DNA of 5,759 nt. Source: Dehalococcoidia bacterium. GTDB lineage: Bacteria; Chloroflexota; Dehalococcoidia; Tepidiformales; Tepidiformaceae. The DNA is taken from NCBI GenBank assembly GCA_007126855.1, contig SLAK01000400.1, positions 1 through 5,759 on the forward strand, written 5' to 3'. This document shows positions 1-5,311 of this stretch, piece by piece; the stretch's first letter is position 1; the number at the start of each line of letters is the position of its first letter. A program made the position numbers and the translations under genes. Under the pieces are notes generated by a model. It was not told the origin of the DNA, searched no databases, and saw nothing but the letters and a program-made list of their open reading frames with translations.

Positions 1-72
1 ACTGAAGAGGCCTGCGACCTGTTGCTACGCTTCCTCGACGGCTGTGCCAATGCGGCGAGGAGCGCAGCATGA
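1..72 (+). CDS. 3' end of an unidentified gene (partial)
   Basis: Reading frame 1 is open from the first base of the window and stops at TGA 70-72, giving 23 visible residues that end in ARSAA. The stop overlaps the ATG of the next gene (69-71) in an ATGA arrangement, the same tight join seen repeatedly downstream, which supports this being a real coding end and the preceding operon member. The visible part (TEEACDLLLRFLDGC, then a short Ala-rich end) looks like an amphipathic C-terminal helix. It is too short to assign to a family. Confidence 0.6.
   Translation, partial: TEEACDLLLRFLDGCANAARSAA
57..62 (+). promoter_or_regulatory. Shine-Dalgarno for the four-helix-bundle gene
   Basis: GAGGAG lies six bases before the ATG at 69, a strong ribosome binding site. 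It decides for the start at 69 over the ATG at 44, which lies in another frame. Confidence 0.7.
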
Positions 73-545
73 CGGAACACGGATACGAGACGGCGGAGTC
101 GTTCAACACGACGCTGCAACTGACTTCGATGGTGGGGCGGCTGAAGGTGCCATCGAATTTGAAGGCGGTGGCCGAAGCGCAGAACCAGGCGTTCCAGCAG
201 GCGGGCCGCGCGTGCGCGCTGATCGCGGAGGCAGCGGTGCGGGACCCCGGCGGCCAGGCTGCGGCGTACCGGGATGCGCGGGGCGCGCTGGCGCAGTGCC
301 GGGCGTGGATCCACGTGATCGCGGAGCTGATCAACGAACCGATCTCGGTGTTTTCGGACGAGATTGGGCTCACTGACCAGGCGACGAAGCAGGTGAACGC
401 GTCCATCCGGGTGCTGGACATGCGCCGGGAAGGCGGGCGCGACCGTGACCGTGACCGCGACCGCGGGCCTTCGGGGCCGCGAGGCCGTGGCGGCCCGGGG
501 GGGCAGCGCGGCGGACCTCCTCGCGGTCCGCGAGGAGGCGGTTAA
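69..545 (+). CDS. Four-helix-bundle-type protein with RD/RGG-rich C-terminal tail
   Basis: A 158-residue protein. Residues about 8-118 read as a run of amphipathic helices with features resembling the four helix bundle / S23 (23S rRNA intervening sequence) family: a middle segment with ARGALAQCRAWI (69-81), then a helix ending in NASIRVLDMRR (110-120). That family also includes the Avd accessory protein of diversity-generating retroelements, but no reverse transcriptase or repeat pair is visible here. Residues 119-158 are low complexity: four Arg-Asp dipeptides (about 124-132), then Gly/Pro/Arg with RGG and RG motifs (138-158). Such tails commonly bind RNA; here that is inference. The function is unknown. 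The gene overlaps the upstream stop by four bases and its TAA shares one base with the trpS ATG. Family assignment rests on pattern and is moderately sure; the gene itself is well supported by its ribosome binding site and close packing. Confidence 0.75.
   Translation: MTEHGYETAESFNTTLQLTSMVGRLKVPSNLKAVAEAQNQAFQQAGRACALIAEAAVRDPGGQAAAYRDARGALAQCRAWIHVIAELINEPISVFSDEIGLTDQATKQVNASIRVLDMRREGGRDRDRDRDRGPSGPRGRGGPGGQRGGPPRGPRGGG
441..464 (+). repeat. Four tandem GACCGY hexamers
   Basis: GACCGT is present twice, followed by GACCGC twice, without interruption. The repeat is in frame and encodes alternating Asp-Arg (residues 125-132) in the tail of the four-helix-bundle protein. Hexamer repeats change length without shifting the frame, so this tail probably varies in length between relatives. 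Confidence 0.85.
516..538 (+). promoter_or_regulatory. Perfect hairpin burying the trpS Shine-Dalgarno
   Basis: The left arm CCTCCTCGCG (516-525) is exactly complementary to the right arm CGCGAGGAGG (529-538), with a 3-base loop GTC (526-528). The right arm contains GAGGAGG (532-538), which lies six bases before the trpS ATG at 545 and is the only good ribosome binding site for it. No U-run follows, so this is not an intrinsic terminator. The hairpin lies inside the last codons of the upstream gene, so a ribosome finishing that gene would melt it. This suggests translational coupling; any dedicated regulation is inference. Confidence 0.7.
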
Positions 546-1570
546 TGACGGAACGGGAGCGAATCCTGACAGGCATCCGGCCAACCGGGTCGCTGCACCT
601 GGGCCACTACGCGGGTGCGCTGGAGAACTGGGTGAAGCTGCAGCATGACTATGACTGCAACTTCCTGATCGCCGACTACCAGGTGTCGGACTACGCGGAC
701 GACATTGCCCACGTGCGGCAGTCGGTGTGGGAAGTGGTGCTGGACTGGCTGGCGGTCGGGCTGGACCCGGAGGGTTCGAACTTCGTTATTGAAAGCCTGG
801 CGCCGGAGCACGCGGAGCTGACGACCTTGCTGAGCTGGTTCCTGCCGCTTTCGATGCTGGAGCGGAACCCGACGCTGAAGGCGGAGATGGCTGCGCTGGA
901 AGGCGGCGAAGACCCGAGCGTCGAGCGGAAGCCGGTGCCCGTGGCGTTCTTCACCTACCCGGTGATGCAGGTGGCGAACATCCTGATGCCGCGCGCGCAC
1001 CTGGTGCCGGTGGGGGAAGACCAGCTCCCGCACATCGAGCTGACGCGAGAGACGGCGCGCCGCTTCAACCATCGCTTCAAGGACGTGTTCCCGGAGCCGC
1101 GGGCAAAGGTGGGGCGGGTACCGCGGCTGGTGGGCATCGACGGCAACGCGAAGATGAGCAAGAGCCGCGGCAACACGATCGACCTGAAGGACGACGCGGA
1201 GACCGTGGCGAAGAAAATCCGCGGGATGTACGGGGGGCCGCCGCGCGGGGCGACCGAGCCAGGCGACCCGGACGAAAACCCGATCATGCTCTACCTGGCG
1301 GCGTTCGACCCGGACGAGGCGGAGGTCGCCGAGCTTCGGCAGCGCTATGCAACGCAAGGTTTGCCGAACAAGGAGCTCAAGGAGCTGCTGACCAAACACC
1401 TCAACGAATTGCTGGAGCCGATGCGTGAGCGGCGGGCGAAGTACGCGGCGAACATGCCGCAGGTGCGGGAGGCAGTGGAGCACGGGACGAAGCGCTTCCG
1501 GGTGCTCGCACAGGAGACGATGGAGATGGTGCACGACGCGCTCGACATGAATTACCTGGAGCAGTACTGA
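545..1570 (+). CDS. trpS: Tryptophanyl-tRNA synthetase
   Basis: This cytoplasmic class I aminoacyl-tRNA synthetase activates tryptophan with ATP and attaches it to tRNA-Trp. The protein has 341 residues, usual for bacterial TrpRS. Visible landmarks are TGIRPTG at 9-15, the HIGH-type motif HLGH at 18-21, VGEDQ at 156-160 followed by the conserved HIELTRE stretch (163-169), and an intact KMSKS at 203-207. The C-terminal helical anticodon-binding region follows. The start is set by GAGGAGG six bases upstream and by the one-base overlap with the preceding TAA; the stop TGA overlaps the trpE ATG by one base. Unusual residues are Asn145, where the Bacillus-type enzyme has the indole-binding Asp132 (YPVMQVANIL here), and Gln46 where that enzyme has His43. 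Identity is secure. Whether this is the only TrpRS in the genome cannot be seen. Confidence 0.97.
   Translation: MTERERILTGIRPTGSLHLGHYAGALENWVKLQHDYDCNFLIADYQVSDYADDIAHVRQSVWEVVLDWLAVGLDPEGSNFVIESLAPEHAELTTLLSWFLPLSMLERNPTLKAEMAALEGGEDPSVERKPVPVAFFTYPVMQVANILMPRAHLVPVGEDQLPHIELTRETARRFNHRFKDVFPEPRAKVGRVPRLVGIDGNAKMSKSRGNTIDLKDDAETVAKKIRGMYGGPPRGATEPGDPDENPIMLYLAAFDPDEAEVAELRQRYATQGLPNKELKELLTKHLNELLEPMRERRAKYAANMPQVREAVEHGTKRFRVLAQETMEMVHDALDMNYLEQY
1558..1561 (+). promoter_or_regulatory. Shine-Dalgarno for trpE
   Basis: GGAG lies within the last codons of trpS, eight bases before the trpE ATG at 1570. It supports that start and, with the TGATG overlap, coupled translation of trpS and trpE. 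Confidence 0.55.
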
Positions 1571-3057
1571 TGCTGCGGCCGACCCTCCAGGAAGTGAAAG
1601 AGCTGGCGGAGCAGTGCCGGGGCAACCTTGTGCCGATCTACCGGGAGGTGCCTGCGGACCTCGAGACGCCGGTTTCCGCGTATCTGAAGGTGCGGGAGGC
1701 GCCGTATTCGTTCCTGCTGGAATCGGTGGAAGGCGGTGAGCGGCTGGCACGCTATTCGTTCATCGGGACGAACCCGTACCGCGTGACGAAGAGCGGGGAC
1801 CGCGAGGAATGGAAAGGCGACCCGCTGGTGCCGCTCGAGGCGGAACTCAGCCAGTTCAAGTTCGTGCCCGTGCAGGGACTGCCGGCGTTCACGGGCGGGG
1901 CGATTGGCTATGTCGCGTACGATGCCGTTCGGCACTGGGAGCCGAAGATGGCGCGGCGGCAAGCGGACCCGCTTGAGCTTCCGGAATCGATGTTCCTGTA
2001 CAGCGATTCGATGATCGTGTTCGACCACCTGCACCACACGATGAAGGTGGTTGCGCACGTGCGGCTGGACGGGGATATCTCGGCCTCATACCGGCAGGCG
2101 GCCTACCGGATCGACGAGATGGCAGACCGGCTGGGGAACCGGCCGGTGCCCTTGCCGGAGGACGACATCGACGCGGTGATCCGCGGGAGCGGCAAGGCGG
2201 AATCGAATACGGGCCGCGAAGGCTACGAGATGATGGTGGAGCGCCTGCGGGAGCACATCATCGGGGGCGACATCATCCAGGCTGTGCCTTCGCACCGGCT
2301 GGCGCGGCATACCGGGGCGCACCCGTTCAACATCTACCGGCAGCTCCGGAAGGTAAATCCGTCGCCGTACATGTTCTTCCTGGACATGGGCGATTTCCAG
2401 GTGGTTGGCGCGTCGCCCGAGCTGCTGGTGCGAGTGGAGGACGGCATCGTGGTGAACCACCCGATCGCGGGAACGCGGCGGCGCGGGGCCACACCGGAAG
2501 AGGACGAAGCGCTTGCCGAGGAGTTGCTGAGCGACGAGAAGGAGCGCGCCGAGCACATCATGCTGGTGGATCTTGGGCGAAACGATGTTGGCCGGGTGGC
2601 AAAGCCGGGGACGGTGACGGTCGATTCGCTGATGCACATCGAGCGCTATTCGCACGTGATGCACATCGTTTCGAACGTTTCCGGGGAGCTGCGCGACGAC
2701 CGCACGGCATTCGACGCGTTCCGGGCAGTGTTTCCGGCGGGGACACTTTCGGGGGCGCCCAAAGTGCGGGCGATGGAGTTGATCGCTGAGATGGAGCCGG
2801 AGAAGCGGTACGTCTACGGCGGGGCGGTTGGCTACGCGAGCTTTGCGGGTACGCTGGATACATGCATCGGTATCCGCACCTTCGTGTACAAGGACGGTGT
2901 GGCCTATCTCCAGGCCGGCGGGGGGATCGTGTACGACAGCGAGCCCTACGCGGAGTACATGGAGACGGTGCACAAGCTGAACGCGGTAATGCGGGCTATC
3001 GACCAGGCAGAGATTGCGGCCGCGGAGCCGCCGCAGGGCAGCCTGGGCTACGGCTAG
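1570..3057 (+). CDS. trpE: Anthranilate synthase component I
   Basis: TrpE converts chorismate to anthranilate, using ammonia delivered by the glutamine amidotransferase TrpG; this is the committed step of tryptophan synthesis. The 495-residue length is normal. The N-terminal domain carries LLES at 49-52, the tryptophan feedback-site motif, and NPSPYM at 263-268 is the second feedback segment, so allosteric inhibition by tryptophan is probably intact. The chorismate-binding domain has GGDIIQAVPSHRL (232-244), PIAGTRRRG (298-306), HIMLVDLGRND (329-339), GTLSGAPK (391-398) and GGGIVYDS (450-457). PIAGT, rather than the PIKGT lysine motif of aminodeoxychorismate synthase PabB, argues for anthranilate synthase. 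The gene starts on the last base of the trpS stop and is followed by an 18-base gap. Its partner trpG lies about 2.25 kb downstream, after four other genes, instead of next to it. Confidence 0.97.
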   Translation: MLRPTLQEVKELAEQCRGNLVPIYREVPADLETPVSAYLKVREAPYSFLLESVEGGERLARYSFIGTNPYRVTKSGDREEWKGDPLVPLEAELSQFKFVPVQGLPAFTGGAIGYVAYDAVRHWEPKMARRQADPLELPESMFLYSDSMIVFDHLHHTMKVVAHVRLDGDISASYRQAAYRIDEMADRLGNRPVPLPEDDIDAVIRGSGKAESNTGREGYEMMVERLREHIIGGDIIQAVPSHRLARHTGAHPFNIYRQLRKVNPSPYMFFLDMGDFQVVGASPELLVRVEDGIVVNHPIAGTRRRGATPEEDEALAEELLSDEKERAEHIMLVDLGRNDVGRVAKPGTVTVDSLMHIERYSHVMHIVSNVSGELRDDRTAFDAFRAVFPAGTLSGAPKVRAMELIAEMEPEKRYVYGGAVGYASFAGTLDTCIGIRTFVYKDGVAYLQAGGGIVYDSEPYAEYMETVHKLNAVMRAIDQAEIAAAEPPQGSLGYG

Positions 3058-3063
3058 GCAACC

Positions 3064-3067
3064 GGAG
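3064..3067 (+). promoter_or_regulatory. Shine-Dalgarno in the trpE-Nudix gap
   Basis: GGAG lies eight bases before the ATG at 3076, in the 18-base gap after trpE. It supports independent initiation of the downstream gene at 3076. The gap is too short to hold a promoter or terminator. Confidence 0.6.
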
Positions 3068-3075
3068 TAGCGACG

Positions 3076-3468
3076 ATGACTGACCGGCGTCCGGATTGTG
3101 TGTATGGCATTTTGGCCCGGGATGGCCGCGTGTTCCTCCGCCGGCTGCCGGAAGGCTGGGGCTTGCCCGGCGGGACCTTTCCGCCGATGGCGGACCACCG
3201 GAAGAATGAGTTGCGCGGCCTGCTCTGGGATCAGCTGGGGATCGACGCCGGGAGCATCTGGGCGCAGGGGGCTTTCGACTACCGGAACCCGGACGAGGAG
3301 ACCGAGCGCTTTTCGGGCTTCTACACGGTTTGGGAGTGGGATGGCGAAGTGCCGGAGGATGCCGGGGCGTGGGTAGGCGCAGCCAGCCTGAGCGAGTTCG
3401 ACCTGCCAGCTTCCCTGCGCATCCTGCTGTTGAGTGTCCTTTCGATGGAGACGATGCGGACGTCATGA
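3076..3468 (+). CDS. Nudix-domain protein with degenerate catalytic box
   Basis: A 130-residue protein made of one Nudix-like domain. The first strands (YGILARDGRVFLRR, 10-23) and WGLPGG (28-33) are typical of the fold. The Nudix box should then supply Glu in a GX5EX7REUXEEXGU pattern; here the segment 32-56 ends WDQLGI, is one residue too long, and has Asp52 and Gln53 where the two metal-binding glutamates belong. It also lacks a properly placed RE pair. Nudix enzymes hydrolyse nucleoside diphosphate-linked compounds; this one is probably inactive or uses changed chemistry, and may bind a ligand instead. EWDGEV (87-92) is shared with the N-terminal domain of the next gene, suggesting a tandem duplication. 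The stop overlaps the next ATG as ATGA. The fold call is fairly sure; no substrate can be named. Confidence 0.75.
   Translation: MTDRRPDCVYGILARDGRVFLRRLPEGWGLPGGTFPPMADHRKNELRGLLWDQLGIDAGSIWAQGAFDYRNPDEETERFSGFYTVWEWDGEVPEDAGAWVGAASLSEFDLPASLRILLLSVLSMETMRTS
3334..3351 (+). repeat. Short direct repeat shared by the two Nudix genes, copy 1
   Basis: GAGTGGGATGGCGAAGTG here matches 17 of 18 bases at 3720-3737. Both copies encode EWDGEV at equivalent places in the two Nudix domains. This is a trace of common ancestry of the two domains or strong conservation of the motif, not a mobile repeat. Confidence 0.6.
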
Positions 3469-4331
3469 GCCAGCGAATTCGGAATGGTGCGATTGTGATC
3501 CGGGACCGGCGGTTGCTGCTTTTGCGGCATGGGCCGGCGGAGCCCTGGGAGCTGCCCGGCGGCGAGGTTCTGCCCGAGCACCTGGACGTGGACGAGGCGA
3601 TGGACCAGATGCTGCAGGAGATCGGCATCCGCACGCCGGCGATTGAGGAGGACTTCGTCGAGACCGTTTACCTGCGCGACGAAAGCGGGCACGTGGTCTT
3701 CAACTTGTACGCCGCGAGTGAGTGGGATGGCGAGGTGGATGTCGAGCGTGGGACGGGGACGGGGACGGGATGGTTTGCGCTGGAGGAACTGGACGCTATC
3801 GCGATGGATGCGGCCGTGCGGGACACAGTGCTGACGCTCTTCGGCATGCGCGAGCGGCAGGACGACGCGGCGGAGATCCTGGCGGCGCTCAGCGCGAATG
3901 CGCCAGCGGCGGCTGCGGAGGCGCCACCAGCTTCCGGCCCGGCGAGCCGCAGGGAGGCGGGCCTCAACGTGCTGGGGACGCTCCGGGGGCGTGACGCGGC
4001 CACGGCGTTCGAAGAGATGCGGGAACAGCGGCCGGGGCTTGCCGAGGACATCGTGGATTTTGCGCTGGGCGAGGTGTGGTCGCACCCGGCGCTGGACCGG
4101 CGCACGCGGAGCCTGATGGTGGTGGCGATGCTCGGCGCGCAGGGGCGGACCGGAGCGCTGCGATCGCACCTGCGGGGTGCGCTGAACCACGGGGCGACGC
4201 CCGAGCAGCTTGTGCAGTCGATGCGGATGGTGGCGGTCTACGCGGGATTCCCGGCGGCCATCGAAGCGTGGGATGTGATGAAGGATGTGTTCGAGGAACG
4301 GGGCATCCCGCTCCCGGGGGGTGGACGATGA
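3465..4331 (+). CDS. Degenerate Nudix domain fused to a carboxymuconolactone decarboxylase-like domain
   Basis: A 288-residue, two-domain protein. Residues 4-128 form a Nudix-like domain with WELPGG (28-33). The box has normal spacing (33-55), but Asp47-Gln48 replace the Arg-Glu pair and Gln51 replaces one metal-binding Glu; only Glu52 remains, so hydrolase activity is doubtful. An Ala/Pro-rich linker spans about 142-162. Residues 163-280 match the carboxymuconolactone decarboxylase (PcaC) family, with GEVWSHPALDRRTRS (202-216), a His-Leu-Arg helix (235-237), NHGATPEQL (241-249) and VAVYAGFPAAI (257-267). PcaC decarboxylates 4-carboxymuconolactone in protocatechuate breakdown. There is no cysteine in this domain, which excludes the AhpD type of peroxidase using CxxC. 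The frame is open further upstream (to 3330), but the start at 3465 fits the ATGA overlap and the onset of similarity to other Nudix proteins. No other aromatic-degradation gene is visible, so its substrate is unknown. Confidence 0.82.
   Translation: MSQRIRNGAIVIRDRRLLLLRHGPAEPWELPGGEVLPEHLDVDEAMDQMLQEIGIRTPAIEEDFVETVYLRDESGHVVFNLYAASEWDGEVDVERGTGTGTGWFALEELDAIAMDAAVRDTVLTLFGMRERQDDAAEILAALSANAPAAAAEAPPASGPASRREAGLNVLGTLRGRDAATAFEEMREQRPGLAEDIVDFALGEVWSHPALDRRTRSLMVVAMLGAQGRTGALRSHLRGALNHGATPEQLVQSMRMVAVYAGFPAAIEAWDVMKDVFEERGIPLPGGGR
3720..3737 (+). repeat. Short direct repeat shared by the two Nudix genes, copy 2
   Basis: GAGTGGGATGGCGAGGTG is the second copy of the sequence at 3334-3351, differing at one base, and encodes EWDGEV (residues 86-91) of the fusion protein. 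Confidence 0.6.
3750..3767 (+). repeat. Three tandem GGGACG hexamers
   Basis: Three in-frame copies encode alternating Gly-Thr (residues 96-101) in a loop of the Nudix domain of the fusion protein, just after the shared EWDGEV motif. The first Nudix gene has no counterpart, so this looks like a slippage-made loop extension. Confidence 0.75.
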
Positions 4332-4975
4332 CGGCGGTGTTCTGGGACCTGGACGACACGCTGATCAATACCTACGGTGCGCGGGCCCGGGCGTTGCAGG
4401 AAGCCTACGAACAATGCTGCGGGCTGAAGGCCGATGGCCGCGCGCTGTGCCAGCAGCTTGGCGGGGGCGGTGTCGAAGAGCTGGCGCAGCGGCTGCTGGG
4501 CGAAAACTACCGGCGCTTCGTCGAGATCTACCGCAGCCGGTATTACGGGCAGCCGCGGCCGATCGCGCCCTACGAGGGCGTGACGCCCGTGCTAGAAACG
4601 CTGATGGCGTCGAACATCCCGATGATCGTGATCACGTCGAAGGTTTCGTGGGGCGCAACAGAGGAGCTGGAACGGTGCGGGCTGCTACCGTACTTCCATT
4701 CGGTGGTGGGCGTCGATGACACCGCTCTCCACACGCCAGAGCCGGACCCGGTAATCGAGGCGCTCGACCGGCTGATGATCATCGAGCCGGAGAACGCGTT
4801 TGTGGTTGGCGACAGCGCCGAAGACATGAGCGCGGCGCAAGAAGCCGGATGCCGGTCGATCGCGGCGCTGTGGGGCGCGACGGCCGCGGCGGAAGTGCTG
4901 AACGCCGGGCCGGAGTTTGAGGCTGAGCAGCCGCTGGACGTGTTGCAAATCATCCGGGAAGTAGTGGCATCGTGA
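4328..4975 (+). CDS. HAD-superfamily hydrolase-like protein with altered motif III
   Basis: A 215-residue protein with the haloacid dehalogenase layout of the phosphoglycolate phosphatase/PpaX-like group. Motif I is FWDLDDTL (5-12), with nucleophile Asp7 and acid/base Asp9. A helical cap covers about 15-80. Motif II is MIVITSK (99-105), with Thr103. Motif IV is VVGDSAED (159-166), with Asp162 and Asp166 as magnesium ligands. Motif III should have Lys before Pro, as in KPDPEP; here the segment is HTPEPDP (135-141), with Thr136 in the lysine position. That lysine normally steadies the phospho-aspartate intermediate, so activity may be weak, changed or rescued by another residue. The start at 4328 is fixed by the ATGA overlap and by motif I following at once; the frame is open further upstream but antecedent codons overlap the previous gene. 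It is probably a phosphatase of small metabolites; the substrate is unknown. Confidence 0.88.
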   Translation: MTAVFWDLDDTLINTYGARARALQEAYEQCCGLKADGRALCQQLGGGGVEELAQRLLGENYRRFVEIYRSRYYGQPRPIAPYEGVTPVLETLMASNIPMIVITSKVSWGATEELERCGLLPYFHSVVGVDDTALHTPEPDPVIEALDRLMIIEPENAFVVGDSAEDMSAAQEAGCRSIAALWGATAAAEVLNAGPEFEAEQPLDVLQIIREVVAS

Positions 4976-5307
4976 TGGACGTGGACCCGGGCCTCAGCAA
5001 GGACATCCAGCATCTCGGCGTTCGCTTCTACCGGCGGGGTAGCGTCGACCTGATGCTGGTGCCGCTGATGGAGGAGACGGCGAGTTACACGATGCTTGCT
5101 GGCGACGGCTACTACCTGGTTACGCTGCTGGGACAGCCGGGCGCGGCCTATCCACTGAACCTGCGGTCAGCCGTGTCGCTGGACCCGGAGTATCTGGCCG
5201 AGAAGTTCCGGCTGGACCGGCGTGGCTTTGGCTACACGCCAGAGGAGCTATCGGACGCGCTTGGCGCGATTGCACACGACCTCGCGCTCGAAGAGAGGAT
5301 GGACTGA
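4972..5307 (+). CDS. Small protein of unknown family
   Basis: A 111-residue protein if it starts at GTG 4972 (GTGA overlap with the HAD stop), or 110 residues from ATG 4975 (one-base TGATG overlap). GGGAAG at 4956-4961 lies 10 bases before the GTG and 13 before the ATG, slightly favouring GTG. I do not recognise the family. The middle (residues about 24-60) alternates hydrophobic and polar residues like beta strands, with LMLVPLMEE and GDGYYLVTLLGQPG; the last third is helical and ends acidic (EELSDALGAIAHDLALEERMD without its last residues forms a helix). There is no signal peptide, membrane span or cysteine, so it is probably a small cytosolic protein. Its place between the HAD gene and trpG, four bases before the latter, makes a role tied to this operon likely, but no function can be stated. 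Confidence 0.75.
   Translation: MMDVDPGLSKDIQHLGVRFYRRGSVDLMLVPLMEETASYTMLAGDGYYLVTLLGQPGAAYPLNLRSAVSLDPEYLAEKFRLDRRGFGYTPEELSDALGAIAHDLALEERMD
5293..5299 (+). promoter_or_regulatory. Probable Shine-Dalgarno for trpG
   Basis: GAGAGGA ends 12 bases before the trpG ATG at 5312, a longer spacing than for the other genes. It lies inside the end of the preceding gene, whose stop is at 5305-5307, so trpG is probably translated by ribosomes coupled to that gene. Confidence 0.4.
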
Positions 5308-5311
5308 CGGG

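Noticed and set aside
44..376. Open frame overlapping the four-helix-bundle gene in another + frame
   Set aside because: It has no ribosome binding site, its Gly/Arg/Ala-rich translation is typical of a shifted high-GC frame, and it conflicts with the better supported gene starting at 69.
516..538. The hairpin as an intrinsic transcription terminator
   Set aside because: No run of T follows the stem; trpS starts seven bases later, so a regulatory or coupling role fits better.
69..545. Diversity-generating retroelement accessory gene (avd)
   Set aside because: Only a loose family resemblance exists; no reverse transcriptase, template repeat or variable repeat is visible in the window.
542..1750. 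Long open frame of about 400 codons on the - strand across trpS and the start of trpE
   Set aside because: It is antisense to two securely identified genes, has an Arg/His/Pro/Leu-rich composition typical of the complement of high-GC coding DNA, and shows no family motif.
1570..3057. pabB (aminodeoxychorismate synthase) instead of trpE
   Set aside because: The PIAGT motif replaces the PIKGT lysine motif of PabB, and the LLES and NPSPYM tryptophan feedback motifs are present.
2086..3198. Long open frame on the - strand across trpE and the first Nudix gene
   Set aside because: It is a shadow of trpE with similar biased composition and no recognisable domain.
3321..4190. Long open frame on the - strand opposite the Nudix fusion gene
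   Set aside because: It is complementary to a well-supported two-domain protein, Arg/His/Pro rich, with no motif.
3916..4331. AhpD-type alkylhydroperoxidase domain
   Set aside because: There is no CxxC pair; the GEVWSHPxLDRRTRS pattern points to the PcaC branch of the family.
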